A stretch of 6,041 nucleotides of DNA from Lachnoclostridium phytofermentans (GTDB lineage Bacteria; Bacillota; Clostridia; Lachnospirales; Lachnospiraceae), in contig DPVV01000082.1 of the NCBI GenBank assembly GCA_003526525.1, positions 1 through 6,041 on the forward strand, given 5' to 3'. The notes under the pieces are model-generated. The model saw nothing but the letters and a program-made list of their open reading frames with translations, was not told where the DNA came from and searched no databases. Both the position numbers and the translations under genes were made by a program. Below are positions 1 through 6,041 of this stretch, piece by piece; position 1 is the first letter of the stretch, and each line of letters begins with the position of its first letter.

Positions 1-14
1 CGCTCTTCCGATCT
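1..14. other. Illumina adapter remnant (not genomic)
   Basis: These 14 bases, CGCTCTTCCGATCT, are identical to the 3' end of the Illumina TruSeq read-1 adapter. The leading C, where the read-2 adapter has T, points to the read-1 side. The sequence is directly abutted to polC coding sequence, so it is untrimmed adapter at a contig edge. Its last T joins the genomic AA to make an in-frame TAA at 14-16 that is an artefact. Confidence 0.95.
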
Positions 15-16
15 AA

Positions 17-2005
17 GAGGTTGTAATTACGAATACAAATAAAGTCTGTGATATGATTGAAAAGATATCACCAGTCCGTCCGGATAAATGTGCTCCTGTC
101 ATTGAAGATTCTGATAAGACACTTCGTAATATCTGCTATGAGAAAGCGCATTCCATGTATGGTCCAAATCTTCCTAATGTCGTAGCGGAACGATTGGAAC
201 ATGAGTTAAAATCGATTATTAACAACGGCTTTGCCGTAATGTATATCATTGCACAAAAGTTGGTATGGAAGTCGAATGAGGATGGTTATCTGGTTGGTTC
301 TCGTGGTTCCGTTGGTTCTTCCTTTGCAGCTACGATGTCGGGTATTACAGAGGTAAATCCGCTTCCTGCTCATTATTACTGTCCAAATTGTCATTTCTCT
401 GATTTTGAGTCAGAGGAAGTAAAAGCGTTTGGTTCCAGCTCAGGTTGTGATATGCCAGACCGTGATTGTCCTGTTTGTGGAGAACCGTTAGCTAAGGATG
501 GACATAACATTCCGTTTGAAACGTTCCTTGGATTTAATGGAGACAAGGAACCAGATATCGATCTTAACTTTTCAGGAGAGTATCAGAGTAAGGCACATGA
601 TTATACCGAAGTTATCTTCGGTAAGGGCCAGACCTTCCGTGCTGGTACCATAGGTACGCTTGCGGATAAAACAGCATTTGGTTACGCCAAGAAGTATTAT
701 GAAGAGAAGAGCGTGCATAAGAGGGTCGCAGAGATTAATCGTATAGTGGAAGGTTGCGTTGGAGTACGAAGAACGACAGGACAGCATCCTGGTGGTATTA
801 TCGTTCTACCATTAGGAGAAGAGATTTACTCTTTTACTCCTGTACAACGTCCTGCAAATGATATGACAACGAAGACTGTTACGACACACTTTGATTATCA
901 CTCCATCGACCATAACTTATTAAAACTAGATATTCTCGGGCACGACGATCCTACCATGATTCGTATGCTTGAAGATTTGACAGGAATTGATGCGAAGACA
1001 ATCCGAATGGACAATCAGAAGGTTATCTCTTTGTTTAAATCGACCGAGGCCTTAGGAATAAAACCAGAAGATATCGGTGGCTGTGACCTTGGTAGTCTAG
1101 GTCTTCCAGAGCTTGGTACCGACTTCGTTATGCAGATGTTACGAGACACGAAACCACAGAGTTTTTCGGATATGATTCGTATTTCCGGTCTATCCCATGG
1201 TACGGACGTATGGCTAAATAATACTCAAACATTGATTGCGGAAGGAAAGTGTACTCTTTCCACAGCGATTTGTACCCGTGACGATATTATGACTTATTTG
1301 ATTAGTCAAGGTGTTGAGAATGGTCTTGCCTTCAAAATCATGGAGAGTGTTCGTAAAGGAAAAGGGCTTACTCCAGAGATGGAGGAAGCTATGGTTGCAA
1401 ATGGAGTACCAGATTGGTATATCTGGTCTTGTAAACGTATTAAGTACATGTTCCCAAAGGCACATGCTTGCGCGTATGTTATGATGGCATTTCGTATTGC
1501 TTATTTTAAAGTATATTATCCGCTTGCTTATTATGCTGCTTACTTTAGTATCCGTGCCACAGCATTTAACTATGAGTTGATGTGTCTTGGAAGGGAGCGG
1601 CTTGATTATCATATGGCGGAATATAAGCGTCGTATGGGATCAAATGACCCTGCACAGAAGTTAACGAAGAAAGAAGAAGATACGCTAAAGGACATGAAAG
1701 TAGTACAGGAGATGTACGCTAGAGGTTTTGAATTCTTACCAATTGATGTCTATATAGCAAAAGCACATCATTTTCAGATAATTGATGGCAAATTAATGCC
1801 AGCTTTAAGCACCATCGATGGTCTAGGCGATAAAGCTGCAGATCAGGTAGTCGAAGCTGTTAAGGATGGAAAATTCCTGTCAAGAGATGATTTTAAAACA
1901 AGATGTAAAGTCAGTGGAACAGTGGTTGATCTGATGGGTGATTTGGGGTTGATGGGAGATCTACCAATGACCAATCAGATTTCCTTGATGGATTTTCTAC
2001 AATAG
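17..2005 (+). CDS. polC: DNA polymerase III PolC-type alpha subunit, C-terminal part (5'-truncated by contig end)
   Basis: PolC is the replicative DNA polymerase of Firmicutes, extending DNA at the fork together with the sliding clamp. The reading frame is open from base 17, and twelve PolC-like codons precede the ATG at 53, so that ATG is internal and not the start. Residues below are counted from it. Visible features in order: the SRGSVGSS segment (83-90); a zinc-binding cysteine cluster (C110, C113, C132, C139, C142); the catalytic PDID motif (D168, D170); the TGQHPGG motif (242-248); KLDILGHDDP with the probable third catalytic aspartate D293; the conserved FPKAHACAY segment (467-475); a helix-hairpin-helix-like stretch (about 582-600); and a C-terminal beta-clamp-binding motif QISLMDF (642-648). 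The D170-D293 spacing of 123 matches what I recall for the Geobacillus enzyme (D975/D1098). Full PolC is about 1,450 residues, so roughly 800 N-terminal residues (N-terminal, OB, PHP and exonuclease regions) are missing. The stop is TAG, followed closely by a terminator. No internal frameshift or lost catalytic residue is seen. The identification is very secure. Confidence 0.97.
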   Translation, partial: EVVITNTNKVCDMIEKISPVRPDKCAPVIEDSDKTLRNICYEKAHSMYGPNLPNVVAERLEHELKSIINNGFAVMYIIAQKLVWKSNEDGYLVGSRGSVGSSFAATMSGITEVNPLPAHYYCPNCHFSDFESEEVKAFGSSSGCDMPDRDCPVCGEPLAKDGHNIPFETFLGFNGDKEPDIDLNFSGEYQSKAHDYTEVIFGKGQTFRAGTIGTLADKTAFGYAKKYYEEKSVHKRVAEINRIVEGCVGVRRTTGQHPGGIIVLPLGEEIYSFTPVQRPANDMTTKTVTTHFDYHSIDHNLLKLDILGHDDPTMIRMLEDLTGIDAKTIRMDNQKVISLFKSTEALGIKPEDIGGCDLGSLGLPELGTDFVMQMLRDTKPQSFSDMIRISGLSHGTDVWLNNTQTLIAEGKCTLSTAICTRDDIMTYLISQGVENGLAFKIMESVRKGKGLTPEMEEAMVANGVPDWYIWSCKRIKYMFPKAHACAYVMMAFRIAYFKVYYPLAYYAAYFSIRATAFNYELMCLGRERLDYHMAEYKRRMGSNDPAQKLTKKEEDTLKDMKVVQEMYARGFEFLPIDVYIAKAHHFQIIDGKLMPALSTIDGLGDKAADQVVEAVKDGKFLSRDDFKTRCKVSGTVVDLMGDLGLMGDLPMTNQISLMDFLQ

Positions 2006-2024
2006 AGTTCAATAGATTTGATTT

Positions 2025-2054
2025 AGAGGTAGGGCAAATGCTCTACCTCTTTTT
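2025..2054 (+). terminator. Rho-independent terminator of polC
   Basis: An 11-bp stem is formed by AGAGGTAGGGC (2025-2035) and GCTCTACCTCT (2040-2050), with one G-U pair and a four-base AAAT loop. It runs directly into a T tract ending at 2054. It begins 20 bases after the polC stop codon, so it should end the polC transcript and insulate the transporter operon downstream. Confidence 0.9.
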
Positions 2055-2152
2055 CTGTGAGATGGGGAATGTAGTTAAGTAGCACATGATTAGTGATTTG
2101 CAGAAAAACGAAAAAGAAAGACCTATATTTTGGTTATGGATATAAAAATGCA

Positions 2153-2170
2153 TATGAAACCGATTACATA
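2153..2170. promoter_or_regulatory. Operator-like palindrome 1 (LacI/CcpA-like)
   Basis: TATGAAACCGATTACATA is an 18-base imperfect palindrome. Its core TGAAACCGATTACA matches 12 of 14 positions of the catabolite-responsive element consensus TGWAARCGYTWNCW, including the central CG. It lies about 206 bases upstream of the predicted transcription start and shares both outer arms with the palindrome at 2358-2375. It is a plausible site for a LacI-family regulator or CcpA. With an AT-rich background a single site could be chance; the second related copy is what raises interest. Confidence 0.4.
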
Positions 2171-2323
2171 TTTATATTAGGAAAAACATAAATAATGATA
2201 TAAAACACTTGAAAACTTATTTTTTGAGCTTTTATTCAGAAATTGCACATCATTCCTATTTATGCAAATAGTACAAATAAGAAAGTATAAACATTGAAAA
2301 TATGAACAATAAGTAAAAATAAG

Positions 2324-2352
2324 TTGACATATATAGGAATAAATAGTAATAT
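2324..2352 (+). promoter_or_regulatory. Sigma-A-type promoter of the sugar transporter operon
   Basis: A perfect -35 box TTGACA (2324-2329) is followed after exactly 17 bases by TAATAT (2347-2352), a one-step variant of the -10 consensus. The predicted transcription start is about A2359, giving a leader of about 94 bases before the GTG of the first permease. It is the only strong promoter I see between polC and the permease. The near-consensus strength suggests that control comes mostly from repression or activation, in keeping with the palindrome on the start site. Confidence 0.8.
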
Positions 2353-2357
2353 ATGAA

Positions 2358-2375
2358 TATGAAATGGGTTTCATA
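2358..2375. promoter_or_regulatory. Operator-like palindrome 2, on the transcription start
   Basis: TATGAAA-TGGG-TTTCATA is a perfect 7-base inverted repeat around a four-base centre, lying six bases after the -10 box and covering the predicted +1 to +17. A protein bound here would block RNA polymerase, the classic position for a repressor. The outer arms are those of the palindrome at 2153-2170, but the centre lacks the CG typical of LacI-family sites. As RNA it could also form a weak hairpin at the very 5' end of the message. Confidence 0.5.
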
Positions 2376-2438
2376 CATGCCGAAATGCTTATTTAATAGT
2401 AAAAATGCACAACTGACAGAAAATGGAACTGAAAAAAT

Positions 2439-2445
2439 AAGGAGG
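2439..2445 (+). promoter_or_regulatory. Ribosome-binding site for the GTG-initiated permease
   Basis: AAGGAGG lies seven bases before the GTG at 2453. This near-perfect Shine-Dalgarno and spacing fix the non-ATG start: the next in-frame ATG is at about codon 33, inside the first membrane segment, which would delete the N-terminal tail. Confidence 0.85.
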
Positions 2446-2452
2446 AGTAAAA

Positions 2453-3415
2453 GTGAAAAAAAGAAAATCAGCTACCATTCAGTCTATTCCTATAGTGAAT
2501 AAGAGAACTTTCTGGCAGAATGTAGTGAAGTACCGTATTTTGATACTCATGTGCCTGCCGGCAATCATATTTTTCTTTGCGTTCAGCTACATGCCATTAC
2601 CGGGAATTTGGGTAGCATTTGTAAAGTATAATTACCGTTTGGGAATATTTAATAGTCCTTTTGTTGGACTAAAAAATTTCGAATTCCTGTATACGTCTGG
2701 GAAGTTGTTTGAATTGACCAGGAATACGATATTATACAATTTAGCGTTCATTATATTGGGAAATTTGGTAGCTATTATTATTGCAATCCTTTTAAATGAA
2801 CTAAGAAGCAAATGGTTCAAAAAAGTTTCGCAGACCATGATGTTCTTACCTTATTTTATCTCTCATGTATTGGTAGGCTTTCTAGTATACAACATTCTCA
2901 ATTATGATACCGGTTTTGTAAATACCATTCTAACCAATTTTGGATTGGAAAAATGGGCACCGTATTCCGATGCTGGGGTTTGGCCAGTTATCCTTGTCAT
3001 TGTGCAGCTGTGGCAGGTCAGTGGATACAATTCAGTTGTATATTTTGCAGCAGTTATGGGAATTGATTCTGAGATCGTTGAAGCAGCAAGGGTGGACGGG
3101 GCGAATGGCTTCCAAAAGATTAAGTATATCATTTTACCGTCCTTAAAGCCTACGATGATTATCTTGCTCCTGTTTGCAATGGGTGGTATTGTGAAAGGAA
3201 ACTTTGGATTATTTTATAATATTATAGGGTCAAATTCATTGTTATACCCAACAACCGATATCATTGAAACTTATGTATACCGTGCAACCATTACGAACTT
3301 TAACTTTTCTACTGCATCGGCTATAGGGCTATATCAATCCATTATAGGATTCCTTATGGTCATGGGATGTAACTTTGTAGTTAAGAAAATAGACAAGGAC
3401 TATGCGTTATTCTAG
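2453..3415 (+). CDS. Carbohydrate ABC transporter permease, LplB type (CUT1 family)
   Basis: This 320-residue inner component of a sugar importer should pair with the permease encoded just downstream to form the membrane channel. After a basic N-terminus (KKRK at residues 2-5) it has about six hydrophobic membrane segments, near residues 28-48, 94-115, 128-149, 176-202, 232-248 and 287-309. The cytoplasmic EAA loop that docks the ATPase runs from E210 to P229 (EAARVDGANG, then ILP), a standard binding-protein-dependent permease signature. The ending KKIDKDYALF and the segment LYPTTDIIETYVYR (264-277) are typical of the LplB subgroup (COG4209). The length is normal. Translation starts at GTG with a strong ribosome-binding site, and the gene is first in the operon behind the promoter at 2324-2352. 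Its stop codon overlaps the next gene's ribosome-binding site. The family assignment is firm. The substrate is unknown; relatives import oligosaccharides, often plant-polysaccharide fragments. Confidence 0.93.
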   Translation: MKKRKSATIQSIPIVNKRTFWQNVVKYRILILMCLPAIIFFFAFSYMPLPGIWVAFVKYNYRLGIFNSPFVGLKNFEFLYTSGKLFELTRNTILYNLAFIILGNLVAIIIAILLNELRSKWFKKVSQTMMFLPYFISHVLVGFLVYNILNYDTGFVNTILTNFGLEKWAPYSDAGVWPVILVIVQLWQVSGYNSVVYFAAVMGIDSEIVEAARVDGANGFQKIKYIILPSLKPTMIILLLFAMGGIVKGNFGLFYNIIGSNSLLYPTTDIIETYVYRATITNFNFSTASAIGLYQSIIGFLMVMGCNFVVKKIDKDYALF

Positions 3416-3420
3416 GAGGT
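3414..3420 (+). promoter_or_regulatory. Ribosome-binding site overlapping the upstream stop codon
   Basis: AGGAGGT begins on the second base of the first permease's TAG stop (3413-3415) and sits eight bases before the ATG at 3429. The overlap suggests that ribosomes finishing the first permease help start the second, keeping the two channel subunits in equal amounts. Confidence 0.8.
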
Positions 3421-3428
3421 AATAAATA

Positions 3429-4346
3429 ATGTCTGATACATCTAAAGTAAAAAAAGGAGTAAAAGTTAAGCTGGATATTTCAGATAAGATTATCCGCAGC
3501 ATTGGATACTTTATGGCAGGCTTTTATGCAATAGCTTGTGTAATTCCGTTCCTTCTTATCGTGGGAACTTCCTTTAGCTCGGAAGCTGTGGTGCGTATAT
3601 CCGGTGTATCGCTGATACCTAAGGATTTTACGACCTATGCATATGGCCTAATTTTTCAAGGCGGAACCGTATGGGGGTCTTACGTAGTAACAATTGTTAT
3701 GACAGTCCTTGGTACATCACTCGGACTATCTATAATTGCCATGACTGGTTATGCGTTACAAAGAAAAGATTTTCCTTTTCGAAATGGGATTTCCTTCTAC
3801 ATATATTTTACCAGCTTATTTTCTGCAGGTCTTGCACCTTATTATCTGTTAATGACTCAGACCTATCACCTGAAGGATAGTTATTTTGCGGTATTCCTAC
3901 CGTTATTGATGACCCCATGGCTGATTATCTTGATGAAGAATTTTGTGAGGGATATTCCTCATGAGATAACAGAGTCTGGTAAGATAGACGGAGCCGGAGA
4001 TATGAAGGTATTCATATCCCTTATTCTTCCGATGCTAAAGCCTGCGCTGGCAACGATTGGACTGTTTTTAGCAATCGGGTACTGGAATGAGTGGTATCAA
4101 TCATCCCTTTTCTTAAGTTCAAGGGTAAAGTATAGGCCTTTACAGTACAATCTATATGAGGTTATCAATAAAGTACAGATGCTTCAAAATTCTGTCGCAG
4201 GATCACATGTTATTTTGCAAAATATGCCTACAGAAACACTTAAGATGGCAACTGCAGTAGTTTCTACTGGGCCGATTATTTTCCTTTATCCGTTCGTTCA
4301 GAAGTACTTCATCAGCGGTATTACCGTTGGTGCGGTCAAAGGCTAA
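3429..4346 (+). CDS. Carbohydrate ABC transporter permease, LplC/YtcP type (CUT1 family)
   Basis: This 305-residue protein is the second channel subunit of the importer. Hydrophobic membrane segments lie near residues 25-48, 82-108, 119-142, 152-170, 202-220 and 274-294. The EAA loop runs from E182 to P201 (ESGKIDGAGD, then LILP), in the right place between the fourth and fifth segments for ATPase contact. The segment GYWNEWYQSSLFL (217-229) and the C-terminal region from GPIIFLYPFVQKYF (281-294) to the terminal GAVKG are hallmarks of the LplC/YtcP group (COG0395). The length is normal and the ATG has an excellent ribosome-binding site. Only 13 bases separate it from the preceding permease, so co-transcription is very likely. 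An intercistronic hairpin starts at its stop codon. The family is secure; the substrate cannot be inferred from this protein. Confidence 0.94.
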   Translation: MSDTSKVKKGVKVKLDISDKIIRSIGYFMAGFYAIACVIPFLLIVGTSFSSEAVVRISGVSLIPKDFTTYAYGLIFQGGTVWGSYVVTIVMTVLGTSLGLSIIAMTGYALQRKDFPFRNGISFYIYFTSLFSAGLAPYYLLMTQTYHLKDSYFAVFLPLLMTPWLIILMKNFVRDIPHEITESGKIDGAGDMKVFISLILPMLKPALATIGLFLAIGYWNEWYQSSLFLSSRVKYRPLQYNLYEVINKVQMLQNSVAGSHVILQNMPTETLKMATAVVSTGPIIFLYPFVQKYFISGITVGAVKG

Positions 4347-4378
4347 CAGGATGTGACTAAAAGATGTTAATTCTGTTA
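4344..4378 (+). other. Intercistronic RNA hairpin between permease and binding-protein genes
   Basis: TAACAGGAT (4344-4352) pairs with ATTCTGTTA (4370-4378) through nine pairs, one of them G-U. After a single bulged G4353, TGAC (4354-4357) pairs with GTTA (4366-4369), leaving an eight-base loop. The stem begins at the permease stop codon and no T tract follows, so it is not a standard terminator. In sugar ABC operons such stems can mark RNA processing or protect the downstream message, letting binding protein exceed permease. That role is inference here. Confidence 0.5.
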
Positions 4379-4419
4379 TGGAATTTACATAAATTTTAAT
4401 ATCAAAGGGAGGAATTAAA

Positions 4420-6033
4420 ATGAACAAATTTGGCAAAAAGACTCTAAGTTTTTTGTTAGCAGGCATTATGGTTCTTAGTTTAACGGCCTGTGGTGGTTCA
4501 AAAAAGACAGCAACGGATCCAAGCACTACAGGGAAAACAGATCCCGTAGTAACTACTGGCAAGGGAGATACTGCTTCAAAGATTGATACTTCCGAGCATG
4601 TAAAGATTGTATATATGACAACAGGTGACCCAAAGAGCAATGGAGCTACCGAAGCGATGCTAGAGAAACTTAACAAGATTTTGACAGATAAAGTAAATGC
4701 AGAACTTGAGATTTATTACATAGGATGGACGGATTACCTTTCCAATTACAATTTGACTTTGGCTCAGATGGATGGATCTGTAGACCTTGTGGGAACAGCT
4801 ACTGACTGGCTGGACGCATGGCCGAATGCACAAAATGGTGCTTTCTTAGAACTCAGCGAAGATATGCTTGCTACCTATGCACCACAGACCTACGCACAGG
4901 TTCCTGCAGAAGACTGGGATAAATGTAAATTTAACGGGAATATCTATTTAATGCCAGAAGATAACTTTACCCAGTGGACGAATCACGGTTTTATCTACCG
5001 TGGCGACTGGGCAGCAGAAGCAGGGCTTACAAATGGTGTACATAACTGGGAGGATATGACAACCTATTTTCAGGGCGTGAAGAAAAATCATCCAGATGTA
5101 ATTCCATGGGACAGTAACGCAAAACAGACCATAGAGATGCCGGTAGGCTGGATGACTTCTCATACGAACTTCGTACCTACTGAGGGTATTGTTGCAGGCA
5201 GAATCTTCGGCGGAACCAAGGATAATTTATATACATTAGGATCCCCATTCTATGAAGGTGATGAATTAATAGAATTTGCTAAATACATGAAGCAGTGGGA
5301 TGAAATGGGTGTTTGGAAAACAGATGTATTAAATAATGAAGCAGCGAAAGCAGAAGAAGAAATGTACATTGGTCAATCTGCGTCTACCCAGCATCATACG
5401 AATACGTGGCTTACGGATGTTGGTTTTAAAATGAATACGAAACAACCAGGTTCCGACACTAGCTTCTTCTGGTTTGGAGAAGAGATGGGCAATGTCGTAA
5501 GTTTAAACATTACCCACGGAGCGATGGCAGTTTCCGCAGCTTCCAAAAATCCAGAAAGAGCGTTAATGGTATATGATTTGCTTAGAAATGATCCAGAATG
5601 CTACAAACTGATTAACTATGGAATTGAAGGCGTTCAGTACGAAATGACACCAGAAGGCTACATGAAACAGCCAGAAGGTTATAGTACTGAGAAGGATGAA
5701 ATTGTTACCAACTACTGGTGGGGAAGAAATGATTCTCTAGAACTTAAGCTAGAGGGAAGAAGCTGGGATAAATATGACGCTCTCTGTGCGGAATATGACA
5801 AGGTTAAGATACAATATCCTTATGGACAGTTTATTCCAGATATGACCGACATTCAGGCGAAAGTTGACAATATCAATGAAATTCATACCAACTATATGAA
5901 ACAGATAACATACGGCAAATATAAAGGCACAGCAGAAGAGATTGTTGCTGAATATAGAAAAGCATTAAAGAATGCTGGCTTTGAAGAAGTATTAAGTGAA
6001 TTACAGGCTCAGATGGACGCATTATATAAATAA
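4420..6033 (+). CDS. Extracellular solute-binding lipoprotein of a sugar ABC importer (LplA-like)
   Basis: This 537-residue protein should sit on the outer face of the membrane, bind a carbohydrate and deliver it to the two permeases encoded upstream. A lipoprotein signal peptide is clear: basic NKFGKK, hydrophobic residues 9-21, and lipobox LTAC with the lipidated cysteine at C24. A flexible linker rich in Thr, Ser, Gly, Asp and Lys follows to about residue 58. The mature domain starts with KIVYMTTGD (62-70) and contains many aromatic residues that could stack on sugar rings, such as W103, W130, W134, W186 and W197, plus the NYWWGRND segment (431-438). The segment from about 374 (ASKNPERAL, then NYGIEGVQYE) is typical of large LplA-like binding proteins, and the end (about 488-537, YRKALKNAGF then LQAQMDALYK) resembles their DUF3502-like C-terminal region. 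The start is supported by AAAGGGAGG seven bases upstream. It follows the second permease by 73 bases with no convincing promoter between. Only eight bases follow the stop, so whether the operon continues is not visible. Family secure, ligand unknown. Confidence 0.93.
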   Translation: MNKFGKKTLSFLLAGIMVLSLTACGGSKKTATDPSTTGKTDPVVTTGKGDTASKIDTSEHVKIVYMTTGDPKSNGATEAMLEKLNKILTDKVNAELEIYYIGWTDYLSNYNLTLAQMDGSVDLVGTATDWLDAWPNAQNGAFLELSEDMLATYAPQTYAQVPAEDWDKCKFNGNIYLMPEDNFTQWTNHGFIYRGDWAAEAGLTNGVHNWEDMTTYFQGVKKNHPDVIPWDSNAKQTIEMPVGWMTSHTNFVPTEGIVAGRIFGGTKDNLYTLGSPFYEGDELIEFAKYMKQWDEMGVWKTDVLNNEAAKAEEEMYIGQSASTQHHTNTWLTDVGFKMNTKQPGSDTSFFWFGEEMGNVVSLNITHGAMAVSAASKNPERALMVYDLLRNDPECYKLINYGIEGVQYEMTPEGYMKQPEGYSTEKDEIVTNYWWGRNDSLELKLEGRSWDKYDALCAEYDKVKIQYPYGQFIPDMTDIQAKVDNINEIHTNYMKQITYGKYKGTAEEIVAEYRKALKNAGFEEVLSELQAQMDALYK

Positions 6034-6041
6034 ACACATTT

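Larger units (their letters stand above)
2055..2452. other. AT-rich intergenic regulatory region, no gene
   Basis: About 400 bases separate the polC terminator from the first permease start codon. The stretch is markedly AT-rich with many short A and T tracts, and I see no coding sequence, tRNA or recognisable riboswitch. It holds the promoter at 2324-2352 and two 18-base palindromes at 2153-2170 and 2358-2375. A smaller palindrome, CTATTT-ATGC-AAATAG, lies at 2256-2271 and has no assigned role. The A/T tracts could give intrinsic curvature, which is inference only. Confidence 0.6.

Noticed and set aside
53..55. ATG at 53 as the true start of polC
   Set aside because: Upstream codons 17-52 are open and PolC-like, there is no ribosome-binding site, and the encoded region begins in the middle of the known PolC sequence. 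The only upstream stop is created by adapter sequence.
1214..1612. 132-codon minus-strand ORF inside polC
   Set aside because: It lies antisense to highly conserved polymerase sequence, has no recognisable protein features and is a shadow of the real frame.
2256..2271. Small palindrome CTATTT-ATGC-AAATAG as an operator
   Set aside because: Six-base A/T-only arms (one G/C pair) are expected by chance here. It has no second copy with the same architecture and is not positioned relative to the promoter.
2294..2322. Second promoter candidate TTGAAA-N17-AAATAA
   Set aside because: The -10 element is poor. In such AT-rich DNA weak matches are expected, and the promoter at 2324-2352 is far better.
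2177..2374. 65-codon minus-strand ORF in the intergenic region
   Set aside because: It is composed mostly of I, Y, S, C and F as expected from random AT-rich DNA, lacks a ribosome-binding site, and overlaps the promoter and operator-like palindrome.
4374..4402. Possible separate promoter before the binding-protein gene (TAATAT at 4397-4402)
   Set aside because: The matching -35 position reads TGTTAT, a poor fit, and the implied transcript start would fall inside the ribosome-binding site.
4203..4676. 157-codon minus-strand ORF across the permease/binding-protein junction
   Set aside because: It covers the end of one well-identified gene and the signal peptide of another on the opposite strand. 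No ribosome-binding site or family resemblance was seen.
1..6041. CRISPR array, insertion sequence, tRNA/rRNA or toxin-antitoxin genes
   Set aside because: No regularly spaced repeats, transposase-like protein, terminal inverted repeats, RNA gene signature or paired small genes were found on either strand.

Overview
The window reads as a low-GC Gram-positive (Firmicutes/Bacillota) chromosome fragment, most likely from a clostridial anaerobe such as a Lachnospiraceae member. The reasons are a PolC-type replicative polymerase (a Firmicutes hallmark), strong GGAGG ribosome-binding sites, a clean TTGACA-N17-TAATAT promoter and an LplABC-like sugar importer. Species cannot be assigned from the sequence alone. 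All convincing genes are on the plus strand.

Layout. Bases 1-14 are not genomic: they match the 3' end of the Illumina TruSeq read-1 adapter, so the assembly piece starts at about base 15. From there to 2005 runs the C-terminal ~45% of polC (polymerase palm/fingers with catalytic aspartates, zinc-binding cysteines and a clamp-binding tail), cut off by the sequence end and not by biology. A strong intrinsic terminator (2025-2054) closes the polC transcription unit. A 447-base AT-rich intergenic region (2006-2452) follows. It holds one very good sigma-A promoter and two related 18-base palindromes, 205 bases apart, one of them lying exactly on the predicted transcription start.

The second half is a three-gene operon: LplB-type permease (2453-3415, GTG start), LplC/YtcP-type permease (3429-4346), and a lipoprotein solute-binding protein (4420-6033). 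The two permeases should form the membrane channel of a CUT1-family carbohydrate ABC importer, and the lipoprotein should capture the sugar outside the membrane. No ATPase gene is present. This is normal for the family, which usually borrows a shared MsmX/MsmK-type ATPase encoded elsewhere. A hairpin between the second permease and the binding-protein gene could allow higher expression of the latter. No regulator or glycosidase is in the window, so the substrate cannot be read from context.

Nothing here looks like a new biological system. The points most worth a second look are the adapter-derived contig end, which creates a false stop and a false polC start, and the paired operator-like palindromes controlling the transporter operon.
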